A DNA stretch of 64,000 nt from an uncultured Phocaeicola sp. (lineage in GTDB: Bacteria; Bacteroidota; Bacteroidia; Bacteroidales; Bacteroidaceae): positions 94,466-158,465 of the forward strand of contig CANPVZ010000008.1 of assembly GCA_947581855.1 (NCBI GenBank), written 5' to 3'. Position 1 is the first letter of the stretch. Each line of letters starts with the position of its first letter. This document shows positions 32,301 through 40,648 of this stretch, piece after piece. The notes under the pieces were generated by a model, which was given only the letters and a program-made list of their open reading frames with translations, made no database searches and was not told the origin of the DNA. A program made the position numbers and the translations under genes.

Positions 32301-32809
32301 AATGCGAATGGGACGGCGCTATCTGGCCGTTTGCTACCGCACAAACTCTGACGGGACTGGCAAACTATCTGAACCGGACAGAGAATCCGGCAGTAACAGA
32401 CAGTACGTATTTCCGCCAGATGGAACTGTATGTCGAATCGCAACATCACCGCGGACGCCCTTACATCGGCGAATACTTGGATGAAGTAACGGGCTATTGG
32501 CTGAAAGGTGATCAGGAACGCAGTCGTTACTATAACCATTCTACATTCAACGACTTGGTAATTACCGGGCTGGTGGGGTTACGTCCGCGTGCCGACAATA
32601 CCATCGAAGTGAATCCGTTAATTCCCGACAACAAGTGGGATTGGTTCTGTCTCGACAATGTGCTTTACCACGGCCACAACCTGACAATCCTTTGGGACAA
32701 GAACGGAAATCGCTATCACAAGGGAAAAGGCCTGCGTGTATGGGTAGATGGTAAGGAAGTCGGTCATTCCGACACTTTAGGCAGGTTGATTTGCCCGAAT
32801 GTATTATAA
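29396..32809 (+). CDS. GH143 DHA hydrolase + GH142 beta-L-arabinofuranosidase fusion
   Basis: 1137 residues with a signal peptide ending near GLNAQ. Residues about 30-440 form a six-bladed propeller with Asp-box elements (SSDGGNTWEEP, STDGYTWSNPE), matching GH143, which releases 2-keto-3-deoxy-D-lyxo-heptulosaric acid (DHA). A linker beta-sandwich follows (about 450-650). The C-terminal (alpha/alpha)6 barrel (about 680-1130; YRWWTLRKHI, GKCEWDGAIWPFA) matches GH142, which removes terminal L-Araf. The pairing is that of BT_1020, so one protein dismantles side chain D. It is followed by a 122-bp palindrome before the next gene. Assignment is from strong overall resemblance, not a search. Confidence 0.92.
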   Translation: MNYYAKFFLLLAAGWVGVTGLNAQDRIHYTGSELSNPNTHDGQLSPVVGVHNIQTMRANRAKPDATNGNGWAYNNTPYAETYWKGNFTNQEKAYTSNGNGWTYNHQPMMAYWKGKFYMHYLSDPVDEHIPPSCTFLQTSTDGYTWSNPEVLFPIYRIPDGFTKDGKIFAKDIDAVMHQRVGFYVSKAGKLLAIGNYGIALYPKDDPNDGNGIGRVVREINEDGTFGPIYFIYYNHAFNEKNTSFPYYKRSKDKAFRQACEEILANPLQRMQWVEEADREDPIIPLHKEYKAFCSYTLPDGRIASLWKHALTSISSDGGNTWEEPIARAKGFVNSNAKIWGQRLSDGTYATVYNPSEFRWPLAISLSKDGLEYTTLNLVHGDVPPMRYAGQYKSYGPQYVRGIQEGNGTPPDGDLWVTYSVNKEDMWVARVKVPVQQKASSHANENFADFKHLSDLTMWNLMSGVWAPVSLEQKDGQTWLTLRDKDPYADAKVERKIPNTKELSLEFDLMAEQNDHGTLQIEFVDEDGTACARLDLTPEGEFRSKGGARYGRICMYEPGKVYHVKVDVTVNDRNSVVYVNGQKKTTRMLFAPVESIERIVFRTGERRHFPTVDTWADQYSDMQDPNREDPLTVYRIANVKTSSRDVDGSAAVLKYQDYSHYVDYFNGMEDENIAQAIPNAQASEWMEENIPLFDCPQKNFEEMYYYRWWTLRKHIKETPVGYGMTEFLVNRSYADKYNLIACAIGHHIYESRWLRDPKYLDGIIHTWYRGNEGKPMNKMMKFSSWNPDAIYNRYLVDLDKEFLTDMYNDLCEEYKRWEDSHRLANGLYWQGDVQDGMEESISGGRKKQYARPTINSYMYGNAMALSAVAAMLGKTEDAKQYAEKAATIKNLVENKLWNEKHQFFETVRGDTCAQVREAIGYIPWYFNLPTADKYDEAWKQLNDEKGFSAPYGLTTAERRHPEFRTHGVGKCEWDGAIWPFATAQTLTGLANYLNRTENPAVTDSTYFRQMELYVESQHHRGRPYIGEYLDEVTGYWLKGDQERSRYYNHSTFNDLVITGLVGLRPRADNTIEVNPLIPDNKWDWFCLDNVLYHGHNLTILWDKNGNRYHKGKGLRVWVDGKEVGHSDTLGRLICPNVL

Positions 32810-32814
32810 ACCCC

Positions 32815-32936
32815 ATACTGATTTTCGCCGATGCATTCAGAATAATCCGTTTCTTAAAGTCTTGAACAGTTCTGATAACTTCGGAACTAAAAAGTTCAAA
32901 GAAACAGGGTTTGCCATAATCGGCGAAAATCAGTAT
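32815..32936. repeat. 122-bp nested inverted-repeat element
   Basis: Perfect 18-bp terminal inverted repeats (ATACTGATTTTCGCCGAT at 32815-32832, its complement at 32919-32936) enclose a second partial pair: GTTTCT...TTGAAC against GTTCAAAGAAAC. A small central hairpin (AGTTC/GAACT) sits inside. It begins 6 bp after the GH143+GH142 stop. It could be a MITE-like insertion or an RNA stem that acts on the intercistronic transcript. No target-site duplication is obvious. The remaining bases to 33052 show nothing further. Confidence 0.8.
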
Positions 32937-33052
32937 TACAATAAAAGCAAAAACATCCGTGTCAATTCGTGATGACTTGCATTGAATAAAAAAGAGAGGC
33001 ATCTGTAATAGCGGATGTAAAAAACAAGTTTTAATTTAAGTTCTAACCATAT

Positions 33053-35824
33053 ATGAATTTTAAAAGACTCTTTTCCATAGGAATCCTTTCTTGGGTGGTT
33101 ATTCTCGGTGCACACGCCATCGAAGTTACAAAAACCACCTGCGAAATGACGCTTAATCCGTTAGCACTTGCGACGCAACAACCCCGTTTCGGCTGGCAAA
33201 TGCAAGGTGAAAACGGATGTATGCAATCTGCTTATGAAATTGAGGTGTACACTCTCGATAAGGGAGAAAAAACATTGCGCTGGGAAAGCGGCAAAACGCC
33301 TTCCACCCAAAGCCAATTGGTGGCATACGGCGGACAAACATTAGAACCGTTAACCCGTTATTTCTGGCGGGTAAAAGTGTGGGACGGACAAGATCGCCCA
33401 TCCGAATGGAGTGAGCAAGCAGAATTTCGCCTCGCTCCCGACCGGGTATTCTTAAATGCATCATGGATCGGAGCTATCACACAGAAATTTGCACAACTTC
33501 CTGCCGGACGCAATTATCATGGCGGAGAATTGAAGCATCCGGAGGTAAAAGCGGCATGGGATAAAGTAGATTCTATGGCATGGCGAAGCATTTGTCTGAG
33601 AAAAGAATTCGATGCGACAAAACAAATTGCCGATGCTACAGTGTATGTATGCGGACTGGGGCACTATGAGCTGTCACTTAACGGCCAGAAAGTGGGAGAC
33701 GGAGAATTCACCCCGCTATGGAGCGATTATGATAAAACGGTTTATTACAACACATTCGATGTTACCAACATGTTAAAAAAGGGTGGAAACGCCATCGGAG
33801 TATTGCTGGGTAACGGATTCTATAATGTAGTGGGAGGCGGAAGATATCGCAAACTGCAAATAGGTTTCGGTCCGGAAACTCTCTTCTTTAAGATGTTGAT
33901 TCGTTATACCGACGGAACTCATCAGGAAATAATGTCCGACAAAAGTTGGAAATATAGCCTCAGCCCTATCACCTTCAATTCCATTTACGGCGGAGAAGAT
34001 TACGATGCCCGTATGGAACAAGATGGCTGGAACATGCCGGGCTTCGATGATGCAGACTGGAAACCGGTGGTAATACAAGAGAGTCCGAAAGGAATATTAC
34101 GCCCGCAACTCACTACTCCGGTGAAGATTATGAAACGCTACGGTATAAAGAGCTCACACAAGCTCACTCCCGAAGAAGTGAAGAAAGCCACAAAAGCCAC
34201 AAAACGCACAGTGGATAAATCGGCCATATTGTTGGATATGGGACAGAATCTGGCAGGATTTCCGGAAATTACCGTACGTGGCAAACGTGGACAAAAAATC
34301 ACTATGGTAGTGGCGGAATCGGTTGTGGACAGTTGCAACGCTGCCAACCAACGACAAACGGGACGCCAGCACTATTATACGTACACGATTAAAGGGAACA
34401 AGAACGAAACGTGGCATCCGCGTTTCTCTTACTACGGCTTCCGCTATATACAAGTGGAAGGAGCTGTGTTGAAAGGACAAAAGAATCCCGATAAGTTGCC
34501 GGTGATTCAAAATATCCAGTCATGTTTTGTCCACAATGCCGCAACAGACGTCAGCACATTCGAATGTTCCAACCCCATATTTACCAGTGCACACAGGCTG
34601 ATTCATAATGCGGTACGCAGTAATATGCAAGCTGTATTCACCGACTGCCCACACCGCGAAAAGTTAGGCTGGTTGGAACAGAATCATCTGAACGGACCGG
34701 GACTGCTGTACAACTATGATTTAACGACCTACATTCCTAAAATGATACGGGATATTACCGATGCGCAACGTGCTGACGGTATGGTACCCACCACGGCTCC
34801 GCAATATGTGATCTTCGAAGGTCCGGGTATGGATGTATTTGCCGAATCGCCCGAATGGGGAAGCGCACTGATTATCGTACCGTTCATGTACTACGATACT
34901 TATGGCGATGATTCGCTGATTCGCCAATATTACCAGAACATGCGTGCTTACGTGGATTACCTGTCAGGCCGTGCGAAAGACCACTTGGTTGACTTTGGAT
35001 TAGGAGACTGGTACGACTATGGAAATTTCAGGGCGGGATTCTCACGTAATACGCCTGTAGGTCTGGTAGCTTCCGCCCAATATTACATGGATATCTGTTA
35101 CATTATCCAAGCTGCGGAAATGGTAGGCAACCAATACGATGTGGCTTACTTCACCCGTTTGGGGAAAGAAGTCAAAGAGGCTTTTAACAAGAAATATTTC
35201 AATGCAGAAACCAACCAATATGGTACAGGTAGCCAATGCAGCAACGCTTTACCCCTGTTCCTTGATATGGTTCCGGAAGGAAAGCGCCAAGCCGTACTCA
35301 ACAATCTAGTAAAAGATATTAAAGCACATGGCACACGACTTACAACCGGTGATGTGGGTAACCGTTATTTGTTCCAGACTTTGGCGCGTAACGGACTGAA
35401 TGAACTAATGTATGCCATGCACAATCATGAGGAAGCACCGGGATACGGCTTCCAACTGAAGTTTGGAGCTACAACGCTCACCGAACAGTGGGATCCTCGG
35501 CAAGGTTCCTCGTGGAATCACTTCATGATGGGACAAATTGACGAATGGTTTTTCAATTCGCTAGCAGGTATCCAACACAACGAAAAAGAAAAAGGATACC
35601 AGCACTTGATTATCCGTCCTCAAGCAGTAGGCGACCTGAAGAGTGTAAATGCTTCTTATGAAACGCTATACGGAAAAGTATCCGTAAAATGGACACACGA
35701 AAACGGAAAGTTTACTTTGAACGTAACGGTTCCGACAAACTGTACCGCCAGCGTATATCTGCCGGACGATGAAAAGCCCCAATCCATAAAAAGCGGGACA
35801 TACAACTTTACCAAGAATTTTTAG
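33053..35824 (+). CDS. GH78 alpha-L-rhamnosidase
   Basis: 923 residues with a signal peptide ending near GAHAIEV. The domain order is the full GH78 set: an N-terminal Fn3-like domain (NPLALATQQPRFGWQM, about 25-130), beta-sandwich domains (about 140-370), the (alpha/alpha)6 barrel (about 500-820) with TDCPHREKLGWLEQ carrying the catalytic Asp/Glu, a TTLTEQWDP motif, and a C-terminal sandwich. It differs strongly from the short GH78 proteins at 15493 and 60690. It corresponds by position to BT_1019. It follows the 122-bp palindrome and lies 16 bp before the esterase gene. The leaving group in RG-II is not readable. Confidence 0.9.
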   Translation: MNFKRLFSIGILSWVVILGAHAIEVTKTTCEMTLNPLALATQQPRFGWQMQGENGCMQSAYEIEVYTLDKGEKTLRWESGKTPSTQSQLVAYGGQTLEPLTRYFWRVKVWDGQDRPSEWSEQAEFRLAPDRVFLNASWIGAITQKFAQLPAGRNYHGGELKHPEVKAAWDKVDSMAWRSICLRKEFDATKQIADATVYVCGLGHYELSLNGQKVGDGEFTPLWSDYDKTVYYNTFDVTNMLKKGGNAIGVLLGNGFYNVVGGGRYRKLQIGFGPETLFFKMLIRYTDGTHQEIMSDKSWKYSLSPITFNSIYGGEDYDARMEQDGWNMPGFDDADWKPVVIQESPKGILRPQLTTPVKIMKRYGIKSSHKLTPEEVKKATKATKRTVDKSAILLDMGQNLAGFPEITVRGKRGQKITMVVAESVVDSCNAANQRQTGRQHYYTYTIKGNKNETWHPRFSYYGFRYIQVEGAVLKGQKNPDKLPVIQNIQSCFVHNAATDVSTFECSNPIFTSAHRLIHNAVRSNMQAVFTDCPHREKLGWLEQNHLNGPGLLYNYDLTTYIPKMIRDITDAQRADGMVPTTAPQYVIFEGPGMDVFAESPEWGSALIIVPFMYYDTYGDDSLIRQYYQNMRAYVDYLSGRAKDHLVDFGLGDWYDYGNFRAGFSRNTPVGLVASAQYYMDICYIIQAAEMVGNQYDVAYFTRLGKEVKEAFNKKYFNAETNQYGTGSQCSNALPLFLDMVPEGKRQAVLNNLVKDIKAHGTRLTTGDVGNRYLFQTLARNGLNELMYAMHNHEEAPGYGFQLKFGATTLTEQWDPRQGSSWNHFMMGQIDEWFFNSLAGIQHNEKEKGYQHLIIRPQAVGDLKSVNASYETLYGKVSVKWTHENGKFTLNVTVPTNCTASVYLPDDEKPQSIKSGTYNFTKNF

Positions 35825-35840
35825 TTAACTCTTAATATAT

Positions 35841-37820
35841 ATGAAAAAGCTTACTTTTACACTATTACTTATGACCGTTGGCGCCTCTACACAGGCGCAA
35901 AACACTTATGAGAACCAGTTTTCACGCCCGTTAGGCGAAGTATTAAACGAAATAGCCGACCGTTTTCAAGTCCGGCTGAAGTATGACATCGACACGGTTG
36001 GCAAGGTACTGCCTTACGCAGATTTTCGTATCCGTCCTTATTCGGTGGAGGAATCATTAACCAATGTATTGGCACCTTTCGATTTCAAGTTTGTGAAACA
36101 AAACGACAAGCTTTACAAGCTGAAAAAGTACGAATATCCCCGCCGCACGGATGCTGACGGTAAGAAACTACTGACTTATCTGAATTCTCTTTACAACGAC
36201 AGAAACTCTTTCGAACAACGTAAATCTGTATTGAAGAAAGAGGTGCGCGAACGTTTGAATATCGATCCGATTCTGGCACAGCGTGTCAACTCTGAACCGA
36301 TACTCTCCAAGATACGCAAATATGACGGATATACAGTACAGAACTTCGCTTTGGAAACTCTTCCCGGACTTTATGTTTGCGGTTCCATCTATACTCCGAA
36401 AGCAAAAGGTAAACATGCGTTGATTATTTGCCCGAACGGTCATTTCGGTGACGGACGTTACCGCAAAGATCAGCAACAGCGCATGGCGACCCTGGCACGC
36501 ATGGGAGCTATTTGTGTGGACTTTGATTTGTTCGGTTGGGGCGAATCGGCCCTTCAGGTAAGTTCGGTCAGCCATAACACCAGCTTTGCCCAAATTATCC
36601 AGGCTATGAATGGTATCTCTATACTGGATTATATGATAAAACGTAAAGATGTAGACACCAACCGCATAGGTGTGAACGGAGGTTCTGGCGGAGGCACACA
36701 AACCGTATTGCTCACCGTATTGGACGATCGCTACACGGCAGCCTGCCCTACCGTAAGTCTGGCTTCTCACTTCGATGGCGGATGTCCTTGCGAAAGCGGA
36801 ATGCCTATAACATTAGCCGGAGGCGGAACTTGTAATGCCGAATTGGCTGCAATCTTTGCCCCTAAACCAATGTGCGTCATTTCAGATGGGAAAGACTGGA
36901 CCGCTAGTGTACCGGCCTTGGAATTTCCGTACCTGCAACAAGTTTATGGTTTCTATAATGCTAAAGATAAAGTAACCAATATACACTTACCTAAAGAAGG
37001 ACACGACTTTGGGCCCAATAAACGCAATGCCGTTTATGACTTCTTTATCAATGTATTTAATCTTGATAAGAGCAAACTCGATGAAAAGAAAGTGACGATT
37101 GAACCTTATGAAAATCTGTATAGTTTCGGCAAGAAAGGTGAGAAGATGCCTAAAAATGCGATTCGTTCAGTCAATCAATTGGGACAATACTTTGGTAAGA
37201 CAACCGTACGCAACGCAGCAGCCGATGAATCGGTTTTGAAAAAAGCACAGGAAATCATCGCTTCATTAAACCTGACCGATGAAAAAGCGGCGAACATAGC
37301 AACAACAGCCGTTTACAATCATCGCCGTGCCGTACGCGATTGGCATAATACGCATCCATACACTATCATTCCGGAAAAGGATAAAGCTACCGGAAAGACA
37401 CTAAATAAAGTAGAACGCGAAATGATGGCGGACAAAATGATTCCCGCTACCGTACACGAACGTTTGCTGAAAGATTTGAACCGCGTACTAACTCCCGAAC
37501 AGGTAGAAGCCGTATTCGATGCCTACACGGTAGGTAAGGTTGCTTTCACAATGAAAGGTTATTATGCTATCGTACCGGATTTGACCGATGCTGAAACAAA
37601 AGTATTGGAAGGATATCTTAAACAGGCACGCGAAGAGGCGTTGGAATGCAAGAGTATGAAAGCGATTTCGCAAGTATTCGAAATATATAAAACCAAGTGC
37701 GAACAATATCTGAACACAAACGGACGTAGCTGGAAACAGTTATTCAAAGCCTATACGGACAAACGTAAAGCAGAGAAAGCTGCGGCACAGGCTGCAAAAG
37801 AAAAAGCAGGAAAAAAGTAA
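35841..37820 (+). CDS. Pectin methylesterase-type hydrolase: STN + alpha/beta hydrolase + DUF3826
   Basis: 659 residues with a signal peptide (MKKLTFTLLLMTVGASTQAQ). Residues about 28-95 look like an STN domain (PLGEVLNEIADRFQVRLKY ending in KLYKL), usual in TonB receptors rather than esterases. The middle (about 100-430) is an alpha/beta hydrolase with nucleophile S282 in NGGSGGGTQ and a candidate His in KEGHDFG. The C-terminal part (about 450-640) matches DUF3826 and ends in a Lys/Ala-rich tail. It corresponds to BT_1017, reported to demethylate galacturonic acid in RG-II (recalled). It is 16 bp after GH78, so co-transcription is likely. The esterase assignment is strong; the STN part is inferred from pattern. 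Confidence 0.83.
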   Translation: MKKLTFTLLLMTVGASTQAQNTYENQFSRPLGEVLNEIADRFQVRLKYDIDTVGKVLPYADFRIRPYSVEESLTNVLAPFDFKFVKQNDKLYKLKKYEYPRRTDADGKKLLTYLNSLYNDRNSFEQRKSVLKKEVRERLNIDPILAQRVNSEPILSKIRKYDGYTVQNFALETLPGLYVCGSIYTPKAKGKHALIICPNGHFGDGRYRKDQQQRMATLARMGAICVDFDLFGWGESALQVSSVSHNTSFAQIIQAMNGISILDYMIKRKDVDTNRIGVNGGSGGGTQTVLLTVLDDRYTAACPTVSLASHFDGGCPCESGMPITLAGGGTCNAELAAIFAPKPMCVISDGKDWTASVPALEFPYLQQVYGFYNAKDKVTNIHLPKEGHDFGPNKRNAVYDFFINVFNLDKSKLDEKKVTIEPYENLYSFGKKGEKMPKNAIRSVNQLGQYFGKTTVRNAAADESVLKKAQEIIASLNLTDEKAANIATTAVYNHRRAVRDWHNTHPYTIIPEKDKATGKTLNKVEREMMADKMIPATVHERLLKDLNRVLTPEQVEAVFDAYTVGKVAFTMKGYYAIVPDLTDAETKVLEGYLKQAREEALECKSMKAISQVFEIYKTKCEQYLNTNGRSWKQLFKAYTDKRKAEKAAAQAAKEKAGKK

Positions 37821-37927
37821 AGGAAATAAAATAAAAAAAGAAGTGCTTTGCTACTGCCGGGATTTCAATGTTCCGTACAATCGGGAAAGCATGTATTTCC
37901 TAACTAAATATAGCGACTTCTCTGATA

Positions 37928-37959
37928 TTTGAAAGATTCCAACCAATTGCCTATATTTG
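37928..37959 (+). promoter_or_regulatory. Consensus promoter for the GH95-GH140-GH78/33 operon
   Basis: TTTG at 37928-37931, 20-nt spacer, TATATTTG at 37952-37959, an exact -33/-7 match. The predicted start is near 37966, leaving a leader of about 200 nt before the GH95 ATG. Confidence 0.75.
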
Positions 37960-38090
37960 TTGGCTACAAAAGGAATAAACGGCAAAAAGTTGGATGAACC
38001 GACATAGAGGGGTTAAACAACAAGAATATTCCGTTAAACTTTAATCGGAAACTTGCGATACTGAAACTTGAATAAATTAAGATACAGGAA

Positions 38091-38122
38091 ATCCCGCTCT
38101 TTTTTCAAAAAAGGAGCGGGAA
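38091..38122 (+). terminator. Strong leader hairpin between promoter and GH95
   Basis: TCCCGCTCTTTTTT and AAAAAAGGAGCGGGA form an almost complete palindrome around a single C. It lies 125 nt after the predicted start and 45 nt before the GH95 ATG. The upper strand has no U-run after the stem, so it may be an attenuator or RNA-stability element rather than a plain terminator. Confidence 0.55.
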
Positions 38123-38166
38123 TTCCGATAAAACAATAAGTTGAAAACTTTAATACCTTAATCCAT

Positions 38167-40617
38167 ATGATTATCAAAAAACTATTTCTGACAGGCTGCA
38201 TGGCTCTCTCACTCCTCCCTTTGCAAACCAGGGCACAGGAGTACAAGCTATGGTATGACCAACCTGCTCATGTCTGGACGGAAGCCTTACCATTGGGTAA
38301 CGGTCGCTTAGGCGCCATGCTCTATGGAAACCCGGCAGCCGAACAGATTCAACTGAATGAAGAAACCATTTGGGCGGGAAGACCCAACAATAACGCCAAT
38401 CCGGAAGCTTTGGAATGGATTCCGAAAATACGGGAACTGGTGTTTGCCGGTAAATATCTCGAGGCGCAAACTATGGCCACGAAACATGTAAAATCAAGCA
38501 CGAACTCGGGTATGCCTTACCAAACATTCGGCGACTTGCGCTTAAATTTCCCCGGACATGCCCGCTATGATAACTATTATCGGGAGCTAAGCCTCGATTC
38601 TGCCCGTGCGGTAGTGCGCTACCGTGTAGATGGTGTGAACTATCAACGCGAAACATTCACCTCGTTCACCGACCAGGTGGTAATTACACGCATCACTGCC
38701 GACCAACCGGGAAAAGTGACTTTTACCGCAACTCTCACATCGCCTCATCAAGATGTAGTTATCACATCGGAAGGCAGTGATATTACTCTTTCAGGCGTAT
38801 CTTCCTTGCACGAGGGATTGAAAGGAAAAGTGGAATTTCAGGGACGGGTAACAGCCAAGACACAAGGCGGTAAGATGACAAGCCGCGACGGAGTTCTGAC
38901 CGTAGAAGGAGCCGATGAAGCGATTGTATACACTTCTATAGGTACCAACTTTAATAATTATCGGGATATTACAGGTGATTTTGTTGCTCGCGCCAAGGGG
39001 TATTTGGAGAAAGCACTTTCCTCCTCTTATGCCCAAGCAAAGAAATCGCATATTGATTTCTACCAAAAACAAATCAATACAGCATCGCTTTATTTGGGAG
39101 AAGACCAATATCCGAATGTAACTACCGACAAACGAGTGGAACGTTTCAAAGATACCAACGATGCTTTTCTCGTAGCCACCTATTTCAAATTCGGACGTTA
39201 TTTGCTTATCTCCTGTTCTCAACCGGGCGGACAGGCAGCCAACTTGCAAGGAATCTGGAACGACAAGCTTTTCCCGTCATGGGACTCCAAATATACTTGC
39301 AACATCAATTTGGAAATGAATTACTGGCCTGCTGAAGTAACAAACCTCACAGCTTTGAACGAACCGTTGTTCCGCCTTATCAAAGAGGTAAGCGAAACAG
39401 GTAAGGAAAGTGCCAAAATAATGTATGGTTCCAACGGTTGGGTGTTACATCATAATACGGATATCTGGCGTGTTACCGGAGCCATCGACAATGCCCCTTC
39501 GGGTATGTGGGCTTCAGGCGGCGCATGGCTGTGTCGCCATTTATGGGAACATTATCTATATACCGGCGACAAAGAGTTTCTGCGTGAAATTTACCCGATT
39601 ATGAGAGGCGCAGGATTATTCTTTGATGAAACAATGGTAAAAGATCCCGAGCATGGTTGGCTGGTAGCCTGTCCGAGTAACTCTCCGGAAAATACACATG
39701 CCGGAAGTAACGGGAAAGCGTCTACTGCCGCAGGTTGTACAATGGACAACCAACTGATATTCGACTTATGGAACCAGATTATCACCGCTTCCCAAATACT
39801 GGGTACCGACCAAGAGTATGCCAAACATCTGGAAGGACGTTTGAAAGAGATGGCACCGATGCAGGTAGGTCGTTGGGGACAATTGCAAGAATGGATGTAT
39901 GATTGGGATAACCCCAATGATGTGCACCGCCATGTATCCCATCTTTACGGTCTCTTCCCTAGTAACCAGATATCTCCGTATCGCACACCGGAATTGTTCG
40001 ATGCTGCACGCACTTCATTGATTCATCGGGGCGACCCCTCGACAGGCTGGAGCATGGGATGGAAAGTATGTCTATGGGCCCGGTTGCTAGACGGCGACCA
40101 TGCCTACAAACTTATTACCGACCAGTTGACTTTGGTACGTAACGAAAAGAAAAAAGGAGGAACCTATCCCAACCTTTTTGATGCGCACCCACCTTTCCAA
40201 ATAGACGGAAACTTTGGCTGCACTGCCGGTATAGCAGAAATGTTGATGCAAAGTTATGACGGATTCATTTATCTGCTTCCTGCCTTGCCTTCTCTCTGGA
40301 AAGAGGGCGAAGTAAAAGGTTTGAAAGCACGGGGCGGATTTGAAATTGATATGAGCTGGAAAAATGGAAAAGTATCCAAACTTACCATCACTTCCCATAA
40401 TGGAGGGAACTGCCGTCTGCGTTCTCTGAACCGTTTATCCGGTAACGGACTCAAAACGGCAAAGGGAGTGAATCCAAATCCGCTCTATGAAGTGCCGCAA
40501 GTAGCAGAACCGCTTATCAACAAAGCAGCAAAACTCAATAAGGTTGAACTGAAAAAAACTTATTTATACGACCTGCCGACCAAAGCGGGAGAAACTTATA
40601 CAATCATTGGAAAATAA
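38167..40617 (+). CDS. GH95 alpha-L-galactosidase/fucosidase
   Basis: 816 residues with a signal peptide ending near LQTRAQ. The N-terminal super-sandwich starts LWYDQPAHVWTEALPLGNGRLGAM. The barrel holds the GH95 residues: Asn pair in NINLEMNYW, Glu in CPSNSPENTH and Asp in FQIDGNFG. GH95 is an inverting family acting on L-fucose or L-galactose; BT_1010, the apparent counterpart, removes the terminal L-galactose of RG-II chain A (recalled). It follows its own promoter and a leader hairpin and begins a three-gene run with GH140 and GH78+GH33 (gaps of about 31 and 6 bp). Family certainty is high. Confidence 0.92.
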   Translation: MIIKKLFLTGCMALSLLPLQTRAQEYKLWYDQPAHVWTEALPLGNGRLGAMLYGNPAAEQIQLNEETIWAGRPNNNANPEALEWIPKIRELVFAGKYLEAQTMATKHVKSSTNSGMPYQTFGDLRLNFPGHARYDNYYRELSLDSARAVVRYRVDGVNYQRETFTSFTDQVVITRITADQPGKVTFTATLTSPHQDVVITSEGSDITLSGVSSLHEGLKGKVEFQGRVTAKTQGGKMTSRDGVLTVEGADEAIVYTSIGTNFNNYRDITGDFVARAKGYLEKALSSSYAQAKKSHIDFYQKQINTASLYLGEDQYPNVTTDKRVERFKDTNDAFLVATYFKFGRYLLISCSQPGGQAANLQGIWNDKLFPSWDSKYTCNINLEMNYWPAEVTNLTALNEPLFRLIKEVSETGKESAKIMYGSNGWVLHHNTDIWRVTGAIDNAPSGMWASGGAWLCRHLWEHYLYTGDKEFLREIYPIMRGAGLFFDETMVKDPEHGWLVACPSNSPENTHAGSNGKASTAAGCTMDNQLIFDLWNQIITASQILGTDQEYAKHLEGRLKEMAPMQVGRWGQLQEWMYDWDNPNDVHRHVSHLYGLFPSNQISPYRTPELFDAARTSLIHRGDPSTGWSMGWKVCLWARLLDGDHAYKLITDQLTLVRNEKKKGGTYPNLFDAHPPFQIDGNFGCTAGIAEMLMQSYDGFIYLLPALPSLWKEGEVKGLKARGGFEIDMSWKNGKVSKLTITSHNGGNCRLRSLNRLSGNGLKTAKGVNPNPLYEVPQVAEPLINKAAKLNKVELKKTYLYDLPTKAGETYTIIGK

Positions 40618-40648
40618 TTAAAAACCCTAATAACCCATTATGACAAAC

